Positions 55,726-64,000 of a stretch of 64,000 bases of DNA are shown in pieces (position 1 is the first letter of the stretch; the number at the start of each line of letters is the position of its first letter). This DNA comes from Mytilinidion resinicola. Its lineage: Eukaryota > Ascomycota > Dothideomycetes > Mytilinidiales > Mytilinidiaceae. The notes under the pieces are model-generated. The model worked only from the letters and a program-made list of their open reading frames with translations, had not been told where the DNA came from and did no database searches. The translations under genes were made by a program, and so were the position numbers. The stretch covers positions 797,473 to 861,472 of the forward strand of contig NW_022985454.1 in assembly GCF_010093595.1 (NCBI RefSeq), given 5' to 3'.

Positions 55726-56427
55726 ATGCCAGCCCCAGACTCTGCACCACCGCCAACCCTCTACTTCGGCTACGGCAGCAACCTCTGGCTGCACCAAATG
55801 CGCCTGCGCTGCCCGACCTCGCGCTACCTCGGCGTCGCGCGCCTGCCGGGCTGGCGCTGGCTCATCAACAGCCGCGGGTACGCGAACGTCGTCGAGAGCT
55901 CCACCTCCACCTCCACCTCCACCTCCTCAAGCCCCACCGTTCCCGCCGCAGCCTCGTCGGCCCCATCCGCGCAACCGCAACAGCACGCCGACAACGAGGT
56001 CTACGGCCTCGCGTACGCGCTGCTCCCCGCGGACGAGGCGCGGCTGGATGTCAACGAGGGCGTGCCCGAGGCGTACACGAAGGAGTACCTGGAGGTGGAG
56101 TTCTGGGCGCGTCCTGACGGCTCGAGCGATACGCCGGGGTGGACGGATGTGGGGGGGACGCCGGAGAGGAGGAGCGTGTTGGTGTATGTGGACCGGAAGC
56201 GGCGCGAGGAGGCGAAGCCGAAAGCGGAGTATGTGCATAGGATGAATAGGGGGATTGCGGATGCGTTGGCGATGGGGGTGCCGGGGGGGTATGTGGAGGG
56301 GGTTATGAGGAGGTTTATTCCGGAGGAGAAGGAGGGGGAGGGGGAGGTGGAGGAGAAGGGAAAGGTCGAGGAGAAGGCGTTGAAGCAGGCGGTTAACTTT
56401 ATAGATGAGAATACGTCGGGGGTTTAG
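55726..56427 (+). CDS. gamma-glutamylcyclotransferase-like protein
   Basis: Intronless, 233 aa. The fold's substrate loop YFGYGSNL is at residues 13-20, with WLHQMRLRCP and LPGWRWLINSRGYANV after it. The catalytic acid is very likely Glu111 in LDVNEGVPEAY, matching the Glu of human GGCT. A Ser/Thr insertion (about 58-70), coded by a TCC-ACC microsatellite, lies between strand 2 and the NEG motif. The C-terminus is Glu/Lys-rich. Enzymes of this superfamily release 5-oxoproline from gamma-glutamyl peptides or gamma-glutamylamines in the cytosol. The exact substrate cannot be set from sequence. Confidence 0.85.
   Translation: MPAPDSAPPPTLYFGYGSNLWLHQMRLRCPTSRYLGVARLPGWRWLINSRGYANVVESSTSTSTSTSSSPTVPAAASSAPSAQPQQHADNEVYGLAYALLPADEARLDVNEGVPEAYTKEYLEVEFWARPDGSSDTPGWTDVGGTPERRSVLVYVDRKRREEAKPKAEYVHRMNRGIADALAMGVPGGYVEGVMRRFIPEEKEGEGEVEEKGKVEEKALKQAVNFIDENTSGV
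55900..55930 (+). repeat. TCCACC microsatellite in coding sequence
   Basis: About five TCCACC units encoding Ser-Thr repeats in the cyclotransferase-like protein. In-frame length changes would be tolerated in this loop. Confidence 0.8.
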
Positions 56428-59400
56428 GGGTGGGATGTCTCTAGCTACTATGGCGTTGTTAGAGGGGAAGAGCGATGGGGAAGTAGAAAGGGGGGGAGAT
56501 GCTCTAAGGAGCCGCATTGGGATATATTTAGGGGAGATATCGCGATACAGCGATAGGGATATCTATATCAAATTCATCACCATACCTGACCTGACCTTAT
56601 TGCTGTCCACATCAATGATATATCACCCAAGCCTCTCGTCGAATCTAGTCCAGCCCTCCTACCCCGAGCCATCTCTACCCACCGACTTTGTACCAACTCT
56701 CAAATGGCCCTCCTGCGGCGGCGAGCTCAGCGCAGGTGGTAGATGATATCTCGTCTGTCCACTGGACGCCGTCCTGAATACACCCCGTCAAAACTGGTCT
56801 TGGATCTGGCAATGCGCTCACATAAACCTGTGCCCCGCCCGCGAGCTTCTACTTCCCGCACTATGCTGTCGGGGGACTGTACCCTGAGACTGGGGTAGTC
56901 GAGGTGTTCTGGGCTATGAGGAGTTGTATCCCTGAGCGGGGCTGGGTTGGTCAGACTATTTCTGGGTTTGCTGTATAGGTTGGTTGGGTCGGTTAGTGGA
57001 GGGGTAGGACATTAACAATTATTGAGGAAGAAGATCTAGATTGGGAGGCAGACGATGGCGATGTTGGCGAGGAGGCTGATGACTATACTGGCGGGTTGAG
57101 AGAGCGGGAAGATGGAACATAGCTCTTATGAACTTTGGAATGGATGACTGGTAGGTTATGTCGGAGTGACAGTGAGAGATTAAGTACAGTACTAGGCCAT
57201 AGGTTTGGGCACACGAATATACGGTTGCTCTGGCTTCGCTCTTGCTCTCTCGATACCACTGTCAGGAGTGCCCCGGGTGAAATGTCTTTCATTGGTCAAA
57301 ATGTAGTCTGATTTACACTGTGTTGACCTTTGCATCGTACTTGGAGTCGACAAAGCCTGTTGGGGGTCCTCAGCCAGTTGCAAGGAGTGCCTAAACTTAT
57401 GTCTTGGTACTGCACATATGAATGGTCTGGTTTATTATTGGCCTTTACGGTGCTAATGCGTGCATCGACGTAGGAATCGACTGAGTTTAAATCGCTTTTT
57501 GCATGCCAACGTAATGTGCTGGTCGTCGAGATACATAGAACAGCAAAATCTCCACCAGGAAGCCAGTGCGAGTGGTAGTGGGAGGCCTCGATACCCTTGT
57601 AGCAGTTCGCTGGCGTGGCCTGGCCGCTCGGAGAGATTCGCCGACAGGGATCAGCGGGCGGGAAGGATCAGTTGGATTGGCGCCAGCAGAGGCGTGCCGT
57701 CTGTTTCAGCAGCGAGATGGAATGTGTTCGGATGATGCGATGGCGTCAGGCGGGGTAAATATAGAAATGTTGTACGGTCTGGATGCGCTGGCATTGAGAG
57801 CGCAGCTGCCTGGCCATAGGCCGGTATCGGCGTAGATGGTACCAAAGAATGGAAATATGGAAAGGTATTTCTTTTTAGGTACAAGTATTCATGGTTGTTG
57901 GCTCTGGGAGCATGATACGGAGTCATACGAATACTGTAGGAAGAGAGGCAAAAGACAGATCAGCCCACATTTTGTAACATGTTTCTGGACGGCGACCGTT
58001 GGGCTAGAGGCAAGTGGGTCGAGCTTAGCCGGGTTTCATCAAGGCCCCACCTTGATGGGGGAGCACCCGGTGAATGGCCTGTGACTAAGCTGTAATATAT
58101 TTTAGAATACCAGAAGAACGAGACCATCTGCCAGTGGCCCCAACTGATCCCACAAACATCGGCATCAAATCTTGGAAATGGAACTCCCTACGCAATATAC
58201 AGGTAGGGTTTCTCGAGATACTCTTGCGGATCGCAATGCACAGTTCTGTGCTCACACAGTGTCTGCTGTCGGCGGTGGCAGGCGTCAGCATCCTGCAGCG
58301 ACTCCGTGTGCTCCACACACTGACACGAGGAGCTTCCTGCCTTTCGAATGGCGAGATTGGGTATCAGGGTGCTGAACTTACGATGCTGAAAACACTGTTT
58401 AGGGCCCTGCACAACAGACGGTGTTCCAGAGCCATGAAACAGCCTTCACAGCTCGAAGCCAACTTTCAGAGCCGGCGACTGTTCGGGCGCCTAAATTGCT
58501 CTGGCTCTCGCGGCTAGAGAGCAGCGATTGCACCATTCGTCACGGTTAGCATTCTTCCGCTCCTCACAGCAATCCTCACTTCTGCCCCTGGGCGCCGGGC
58601 GCACATCTCAAGACACAGGCGGCTTATGCAACAACACGCGCACCAACACCACGACAGCAGACGATGCTCGCCATCAGCAAGGAGGCCAGAGCCGCTGCCG
58701 GGTGCCGAGCCCGTTGCTGCGCCCCGTTGGTGACCAGCCTGCAGCGTATCAACGATCAACATGGCGCCGGCGAGCTGCTGGGCGGCGTAGCGTGCATGCG
58801 GCACAATCTCCAGCACTCGCCATTCGACGGCGCGCGCCAGCCCCTCGATTATGACCTCAAAATCCAGCTTGCAGCGTTGCATTCTCTTAATCACCATGCT
58901 CGCCGCCCACTCTCCGCACCTCGCAACGCCGCCATGACGGCACACGTCTGCGCCTCGCACATTGTGGTGCCGTCTCCGGCCTCGACACCGACTCGGGGCC
59001 GCTCTCGCGGCGTGCACGCAGCCTTGGAGGATGCTCCTCGCTCCCGGCTTTTCGTCTCTCATCTCAGCTAACAGCGGCCTAGCGCACGTGACTAACTGGG
59101 CTTGGCAGCTCACCTGAATGCATTCTAGCGTCCTCGTTGCCGTCTCCTCCCTCAGTTCTCACCTGGGCACACTCGCAGTCCTCCATCCACTCTCCATACA
59201 GACACCCCCAATCCCCCGATCGCATTCGCGCAGCAACAGACGGCGTCGCTGTGCCCGTTGCCCCTTCTCCTGTCGCCGCCTTTTGCCTCCCTTGTCTGTT
59301 TGCAGTCGCTGAAAGGCCTCGTTGAGCAGCCACCGCCGCCAAACCTCCTCACCCTCCTGCCCACCCCCCCCAACAACGCCGGCAGCACCACTGCGACACC

Positions 59401-59727
59401 CTTCAAACGACTTCTAATGATAGCCGCTCTAGCAAATCCACGTTCTGAACCGCTTCGACTCTTATCGACCGCCTCAACACCCGCTGCCGATCGCCTCTCC
59501 TCTCGTGGCCGCCACGCTCCCTTGGACGAAGCCATTGCACAAAGCTCGCAGCCGCTCAATCCATCGCTCGACACCCGCGACTAGGCCATCGGACTCGGCT
59601 GCGGTCGAGATCCGTCATTGTGTCCTTGTTGTGCGCGCCACGGCCGTCATGCGATCCAAACCAAGAAAAGTCTGAGCTGCGACACGACACCAACACACCT
59701 CATTCTCTTACAACCGTCTGGCGTATT
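56428..59727. other. intergenic region with one MITE, no gene seen
   Basis: 3.3 kb. MITE copy at 57190-57411. From 58500 to 59700 the DNA is GC/CT-rich with overlapping frames of no recognised domain; likely the long promoter/leader of SET3. Confidence 0.45.
57190..57411. mobile_element. MITE copy near 57.2 kb
   Basis: Begins CAGTACTAGGCCATAGGTTT after TA and ends ATGTCTTGGTACTG, about 222 bp. The interior (GGCTTCGCTCTTGCTCTCTC, GATACCACTGTCAGG, CAGCCAGTTGCAAGGAGTGC) is close to copy 1 and to the copy in intron 5 of the hydrolase-CorA gene, so probably one of the younger copies. Confidence 0.75.
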
Positions 59728-62700
59728 ATGACAGACATCCCGTCGCTCAAGACGCATGCTGAGTCTCAGCTCGCCTCTATCCCGCCGTTTGGGGGCCCGC
59801 CGACCCTCGCCTACGCCAACGGCTCACCTGCGCTGGACGGCACCCTCGACGACGAAGAGTCTTCTACCATCAAGTGCATCTGCCGCTTTCCAGACGACGA
59901 CGGCTCTACCGTCCTGTGCGAAAAGTGCGACACGTGGCAGCACATAGTCTGCTACTACGAGAGTCGTGACGTGCCCGAAGTCCACGAGTGCGCCGACTGC
60001 TCGCCCCGACAGCTCGACTCGAAACGGGCGGCAGATGTACAGCGACAACTTCGGGAGGTGCACAACGTCGGCGAACGCAAGGGCAGGCCCAAGACTGCAA
60101 CAAAGAGCCACAAGAAGAAGATCAAGGATGCACCGGGCGCAGTCCAGACAAACGGATGGGGCATTCACACCAATAATGACGTACACTATGTCGCCAACAG
60201 GAAGAGCGAAAGTCCCCGGGACCTACTCCCACCTGCGAAACGGCCGAAGACAGGCCATCGAGCCACGGGATCCGTCAACGTCCTCAGCTCAACACCCAAC
60301 CTCACACCCACAGTTCGAAAACGGGCAAGCTCGGCCATGTACAACGGCCAGCAGAGTCCTGTCAAGTCACCTACCTCTCCTCATACTAACGGCTACGCGA
60401 TAGAAGAGTTTTCGCCCGAGTTCCTGCGACTTTATCGACAGCCAGAGCCTCAACCTATCCCTTCAAATTCATACGCAGACATACGAATCACCGACGAGAT
60501 CTTCACGTGGCTCAAAGATCGCGAAAAGCTTGCGGAGGCTACTAACGGCATGGAGCCTGGCCAGGTCTTCCAAAGAGTTGAGAAGTCGATCGAGGAACTG
60601 GACGAGATGGCGCCAGTGATCACGAAACGGACGGAAGAAGATCCCAACATTGTCGCGCATGGCCTTCATCCAAAATGGGAGTACCTGACCGTCGAGTCAC
60701 CCGTAGCCCAGGGCAGCTACATTGGGGAGCTGAAGGGCCAGATTGGAAAAAAGGCTGACTATGAGCTTGATCCGTCCAATCGATGGGAACTCCTGAAGCA
60801 TCCGGAGCCTTTCGTATTCTTCCCTCCTCACCTGCCCATCTACATTGACGCTCGACGCGAAGGCACCATCCTACGATATACGAGACGAAGCTGCAATCCA
60901 AACATGACGATCAAAATTTTCACGCAAAGCCCTGAACTTGGCTGTCACTTCTGCTTCATCGCGACTGACGATATCCAACCTGGAGAAGAACTCACAATTG
61001 GCTGGGAAATAAGTCCTGAGATCCGACAACTGCTATCGAACTCTGTGACGAATGGCGACTTGCGAAAGGAAGGCTTCAAGAAGGTCGAGCAGTTTGCAAA
61101 CTGGGTTGCGTGCGTGCTCGCAAACTTTGGTGGATGCGCTTGCGATCCGCACGCTCCGCATAAGGGCAGAGAGTGCCTTCTGGAACGCGCCCGTCCCACC
61201 GCCACCCAGTCGGAACCTGCCCTCCATCTGCACAAACCTGCGAAAGGAAGACGACCGAAGAAGAATCAAATATCGCCGTTGAGCACTGGCCACGCCGTCA
61301 ATAGCCGCGCTAACAGCGAAGCCTTCCTTCGTGACACACACGACGATGAACACGCCGACTTGCGCTCGACGTCTGGTTCAACCCGAAGTAAGCAAGGTAG
61401 CCGCGACAATACACCTGGCACACATTTCTCGCTCGACGGCGTGGACATTAAGAATTCCGATCGCGAGAAGCGAAAAATACAGCAGCAGGAACGACTGTTT
61501 GAACAACTGGAGTACGACGAGCAGCACGGCGGCAAGCGGCGGAAACGCAACAGCGGTGGATCAAACCTGAATACACCCACCGTTGGCAGTGCCGTAAGTT
61601 CTCGCTTCCCGACGATCCCGTACTCTTACGTGTTCGGCGCTAATCCTGAGACACAGAAGCATCTTGGCTATCCCGATCCCTTCCTTCCCACAACCTCCAA
61701 CCATAAACACCGCACACCAAACGGCTGCAATACTCGCAAATCTGTCGGCATCAATGGAAGCCGTGGTTCTTCTAGCAAGACGACCGGCGGTTCGATGCAG
61801 TCACCTAAGCCGCGTCCGGTTTATGCTGACGCCTCGACGCAAACCGAGGGCACGAATCATTCGAGTCCACCGATGTCGCCGGCGCTGAACCAAACCCCGT
61901 TTCAACCTCCCATGTCGTTCAAAAGGAAGCTTCTTCTGCAAGCCAAAGAGGAAAGGCTGCAGCGTGAGAAACGTCGTTCGGTTAAGAAGGAGTTTGAATC
62001 CCCGGCTCTGCGAGATGTCATCGAAAGCACACCTGTAGCGCGCTCGGCTGCGTCGCTTTCGCATGCTAGCGCCAACCCTGACACTGCCGTCTGGAGTGGT
62101 CCCGGGACGTATCAGGATGGCCAACGTGCCAAGGACACATCTACAACTGCGGCATTTGGACCGTCGGCTGAATCGGATCCAGTGCCAAGCTCTGCGGAAC
62201 AGGTGGATGTGGAGATGAAGGATCAATTACCATTGGTTGACACTGTCGGGGATGCCTCAACACCGTCAAAAGAAAATGATCCAGAAGGTCCCGTACCGCC
62301 CCCACCACCGTGGCCATCTGCATCATCTCATACTCATACAACCCCTACGCAAAATCAACGACCCGTCGATCTTGCTATTCAACTCCCTCCCTCTCCTGAT
62401 TTTTCTTCAAACACTCCTACTCTCGTCACTTCTTCGGTCGTCACTCCGGCGTCTGTCAGCAGTGTAATAACTGGTGGCTTGCTTGCGCAGTCTCCATCCA
62501 CTCTGGTGCCTCCCACGGCTTTAGTCTCTCCTTCAATTTCTAGTGCTGTTGCGGGCCCAACGCGGAAGAAGTTCAGCTTGAGCGATTACATGAGCAGGAA
62601 GAAGAAACTTGACCAAGGCACTCAATCGTCCGGTCAGTCTTCTGGAAGCCCTCCTAATCCCATGGATATCTCTGCGACGGAAACGGAGCTTTCGCAAGCT

Positions 62701-62850
62701 CACATGGCGCCGTCTGAGGTGGCCCCGAAAGTTGAGCCTGAGTCAGATAAGCTACTTTTGCTGCCTCACGCGGCGCCGTCCGAGGTGGACCCGCAAGTTG
62801 AGACCGAGTTGGATAAGCTAGCTACGACTGATGCCATGGACGAGAGCTGA
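59728..62850 (+). CDS. SET3: Set3-like PHD-SET protein
   Basis: Intronless from the ATG at 59728, 1040 aa. PHD finger at residues 50-91 (CICRFPDDDGSTVLCEKC, TWQHIVCYY, HECADC) with the Cys4-His-Cys3 ligand set. SET domain at about 305-435: QGSYIGELKGQIG, then RRSCNPNM in place of the usual NHSCxPN, and GEELTIGWE. Order and size match Set3 / MLL5-type proteins. Yeast Set3 binds H3K4me2 through its PHD and recruits the Hos2/Hst1 deacetylases, and its SET domain is thought to lack methyltransferase activity; the altered NHSC motif fits this. The C-terminal half is Ser/Pro/Lys-rich and disordered with a conserved-looking KKFSLSDYMSRKKK segment. The frame runs 36 codons upstream, but the ATG at 59728 (MTDIPSLKTHAE) is the likely start. 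Confidence 0.87.
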   Translation: MTDIPSLKTHAESQLASIPPFGGPPTLAYANGSPALDGTLDDEESSTIKCICRFPDDDGSTVLCEKCDTWQHIVCYYESRDVPEVHECADCSPRQLDSKRAADVQRQLREVHNVGERKGRPKTATKSHKKKIKDAPGAVQTNGWGIHTNNDVHYVANRKSESPRDLLPPAKRPKTGHRATGSVNVLSSTPNLTPTVRKRASSAMYNGQQSPVKSPTSPHTNGYAIEEFSPEFLRLYRQPEPQPIPSNSYADIRITDEIFTWLKDREKLAEATNGMEPGQVFQRVEKSIEELDEMAPVITKRTEEDPNIVAHGLHPKWEYLTVESPVAQGSYIGELKGQIGKKADYELDPSNRWELLKHPEPFVFFPPHLPIYIDARREGTILRYTRRSCNPNMTIKIFTQSPELGCHFCFIATDDIQPGEELTIGWEISPEIRQLLSNSVTNGDLRKEGFKKVEQFANWVACVLANFGGCACDPHAPHKGRECLLERARPTATQSEPALHLHKPAKGRRPKKNQISPLSTGHAVNSRANSEAFLRDTHDDEHADLRSTSGSTRSKQGSRDNTPGTHFSLDGVDIKNSDREKRKIQQQERLFEQLEYDEQHGGKRRKRNSGGSNLNTPTVGSAVSSRFPTIPYSYVFGANPETQKHLGYPDPFLPTTSNHKHRTPNGCNTRKSVGINGSRGSSSKTTGGSMQSPKPRPVYADASTQTEGTNHSSPPMSPALNQTPFQPPMSFKRKLLLQAKEERLQREKRRSVKKEFESPALRDVIESTPVARSAASLSHASANPDTAVWSGPGTYQDGQRAKDTSTTAAFGPSAESDPVPSSAEQVDVEMKDQLPLVDTVGDASTPSKENDPEGPVPPPPPWPSASSHTHTTPTQNQRPVDLAIQLPPSPDFSSNTPTLVTSSVVTPASVSSVITGGLLAQSPSTLVPPTALVSPSISSAVAGPTRKKFSLSDYMSRKKKLDQGTQSSGQSSGSPPNPMDISATETELSQAHMAPSEVAPKVEPESDKLLLLPHAAPSEVDPQVETELDKLATTDAMDES

Positions 62851-63823
62851 CAATGACTTCTCCCCTCCATTCACACACGGGGAAGCTCTGCGCACGACCC
62901 CATGCACGCTCACGCCTTCATGTACTATAATTACGAGCGGTTCTGTTTTGGCGCACGGATTGGGCACCTTCCCACCTTTCTCTTCTTTTTCCTTTGTCCA
63001 AGCTTTTTTAAGTGTTGAGTTGCAGTTGCACTCACTTTGGCGAACGACCCGGGTACATCACCTTAGGGCTTTGGGGGGTATTTCGGAGGGAAATCAAGGC
63101 GTTTTCGAGGCGTTTTGCTAAAGCTATGGTGGAAAACTTGGACTCGTGGGGGGTTAGATATCAGGCTGGGTTTCTGGACTAGGTAGTCGATGAAGGATGT
63201 GGTGTTGTTGTGCGATTTCTATGCCCATCTACTTGAGTGATATGGGTGTCTAAGTGCACTGTCAGAAGTGAAGCCTTGAGGGCAGTGATGAAATAAGTGA
63301 ATCAGCAGTCACAGAATATACATTAAGTCACAAAATGTACGAGTAAATAGCACTTCCAATGTATGACACGATATTTATCTAAGCTTAGTAGAAGGGCTTC
63401 TTAAATGCTGTAGGCACGCTTGGCTTGAATAAGAGTCTTATTGGAGTCAAGCATATGTTTGATCCCATTACTCTTAAATAATTTAGATATATCATGTGAT
63501 CTTAAGTGGAGTTGCGGAGTCAAAGGATTCAACCCCACCGTGTGTCGTGGTCACCTCCCCTTGTAGCATACTTGTCCCGTAGAAGGCCCAAGCGGGGTGG
63601 CGGCGGTGAGATATTCTAACATCGACAATATTTCTCCCTCACCTCTCTATGCTTACTACTGCACGCGCCGTCCCCCACGAGCCATTCCACGCTTGTCTCA
63701 ATGCACATCCAGCCGAATCCGATCCCTCCGCGTTTGCTGCTTTGTTCATGGTGGAAGGGAAGTCCGATTGTTATATGTTGAATTGCGTCGTCACCCTCCC
63801 TTGCGCCAATTCGATCCGACCGC
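62851..63823. other. intergenic region, no gene seen
   Basis: About 970 bp after SET3; T-rich at first (3-prime UTR), then AT-richer. No supported frame. Confidence 0.4.
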
Positions 63824-63910
63824 GATGGCGGAGTACCAGGTGCCGCTGGCATATAATGCTACACCGCGTTATTTCCTAGCGGAAGACTCACCGCGATGTT
63901 CGATATGGGT
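63824..63910 (+). CDS. possible first exon of a gene running off the window
   Basis: ATG at 63824 opens MAEYQVPLAYNATPRYFLAE, followed by DSPRCSIW and then a GTAAGC donor at 63911. It reads more protein-like than nearby frames, but only 29 codons are visible and there is no domain. The downstream exon would lie beyond the window. Confidence 0.3.
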
Positions 63911-64000
63911 AAGCCGAGAACGATGTCTGTCAATTCGCCTGTGGTGTCTAATTTGATACCAATAAAGGATCCTCAAAGAGCCCGTTTCAATATCTGCTTC

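Noticed and set aside
58134..59584. Several plus- and minus-strand frames upstream of SET3
   Set aside because: Overlapping, Arg/Ser/Pro-rich, no domain; fits a GC-rich promoter and leader.

Overview
The window looks like nuclear DNA of a filamentous ascomycete (Pezizomycotina; I would guess Dothideomycetes, but the sequence alone does not settle the class). The reasons are many short GT-AG introns (mostly 40-80 nt) with CTAAC/CTGAC branch points, monocistronic genes on both strands, a Zn2Cys6 regulator, a NACHT-ankyrin protein, a drug:H+ antiporter, and fungal versions of housekeeping genes (Rrn11, Ctf8, eIF3g, Akr1, Set3). All exon joins given here were made by hand from frame, splice signals and family knowledge.

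Layout. 0-12 kb: a Zn2Cys6 transcription factor (-), about 6 kb with little coding signal apart from a possible gene relic, then a RING-H2 protein (-) divergent from an RRN11-like gene (+). 12-35 kb: accessory, repeat-rich DNA. It holds a NACHT/ankyrin NLR-like gene (-) interrupted by a 390-N assembly gap, a small PD-(D/E)XK nuclease-like gene (+), a multi-pass membrane protein (-), a CxxC/HxxxxH protein (-), an MFS transporter (-), a small PPxY protein (-), and a ten-exon gene (-) that fuses an alpha/beta-hydrolase domain to a CorA-type membrane domain. 35-42 kb: CTF8 (-), two hypothetical genes and an NmrA-like gene (-). 42-50 kb: a second accessory block with a CorA-like gene (-) divergent from a protein kinase-ankyrin gene (+). 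The shared upstream region carries a 171-bp tandem repeat, and a 660-bp foldback element lies downstream. 51-64 kb: conserved housekeeping genes eIF3g, AKR1, a gamma-glutamylcyclotransferase-like gene and SET3 (all +).

Two things stand out. First, a dispersed family of roughly 225-bp MITE-like elements (about 26-bp imperfect terminal inverted repeats beginning CAGTA, flanked by TA) occurs at least a dozen times. Two copies lie inside introns of the hydrolase-CorA gene, and one supplies the stop codon and last residues of the MFS transporter. Second, several proteins resemble parts of fungal self/non-self recognition and cell-death pathways: an NLR with almost identical ankyrin repeats, a kinase carrying its own nearly identical ankyrin repeats, an alpha/beta-hydrolase of the kind usually found on NLRs but here attached to a membrane channel domain, and a CorA-like protein divergent from the kinase. 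That these act together is inference, not something the sequence proves.
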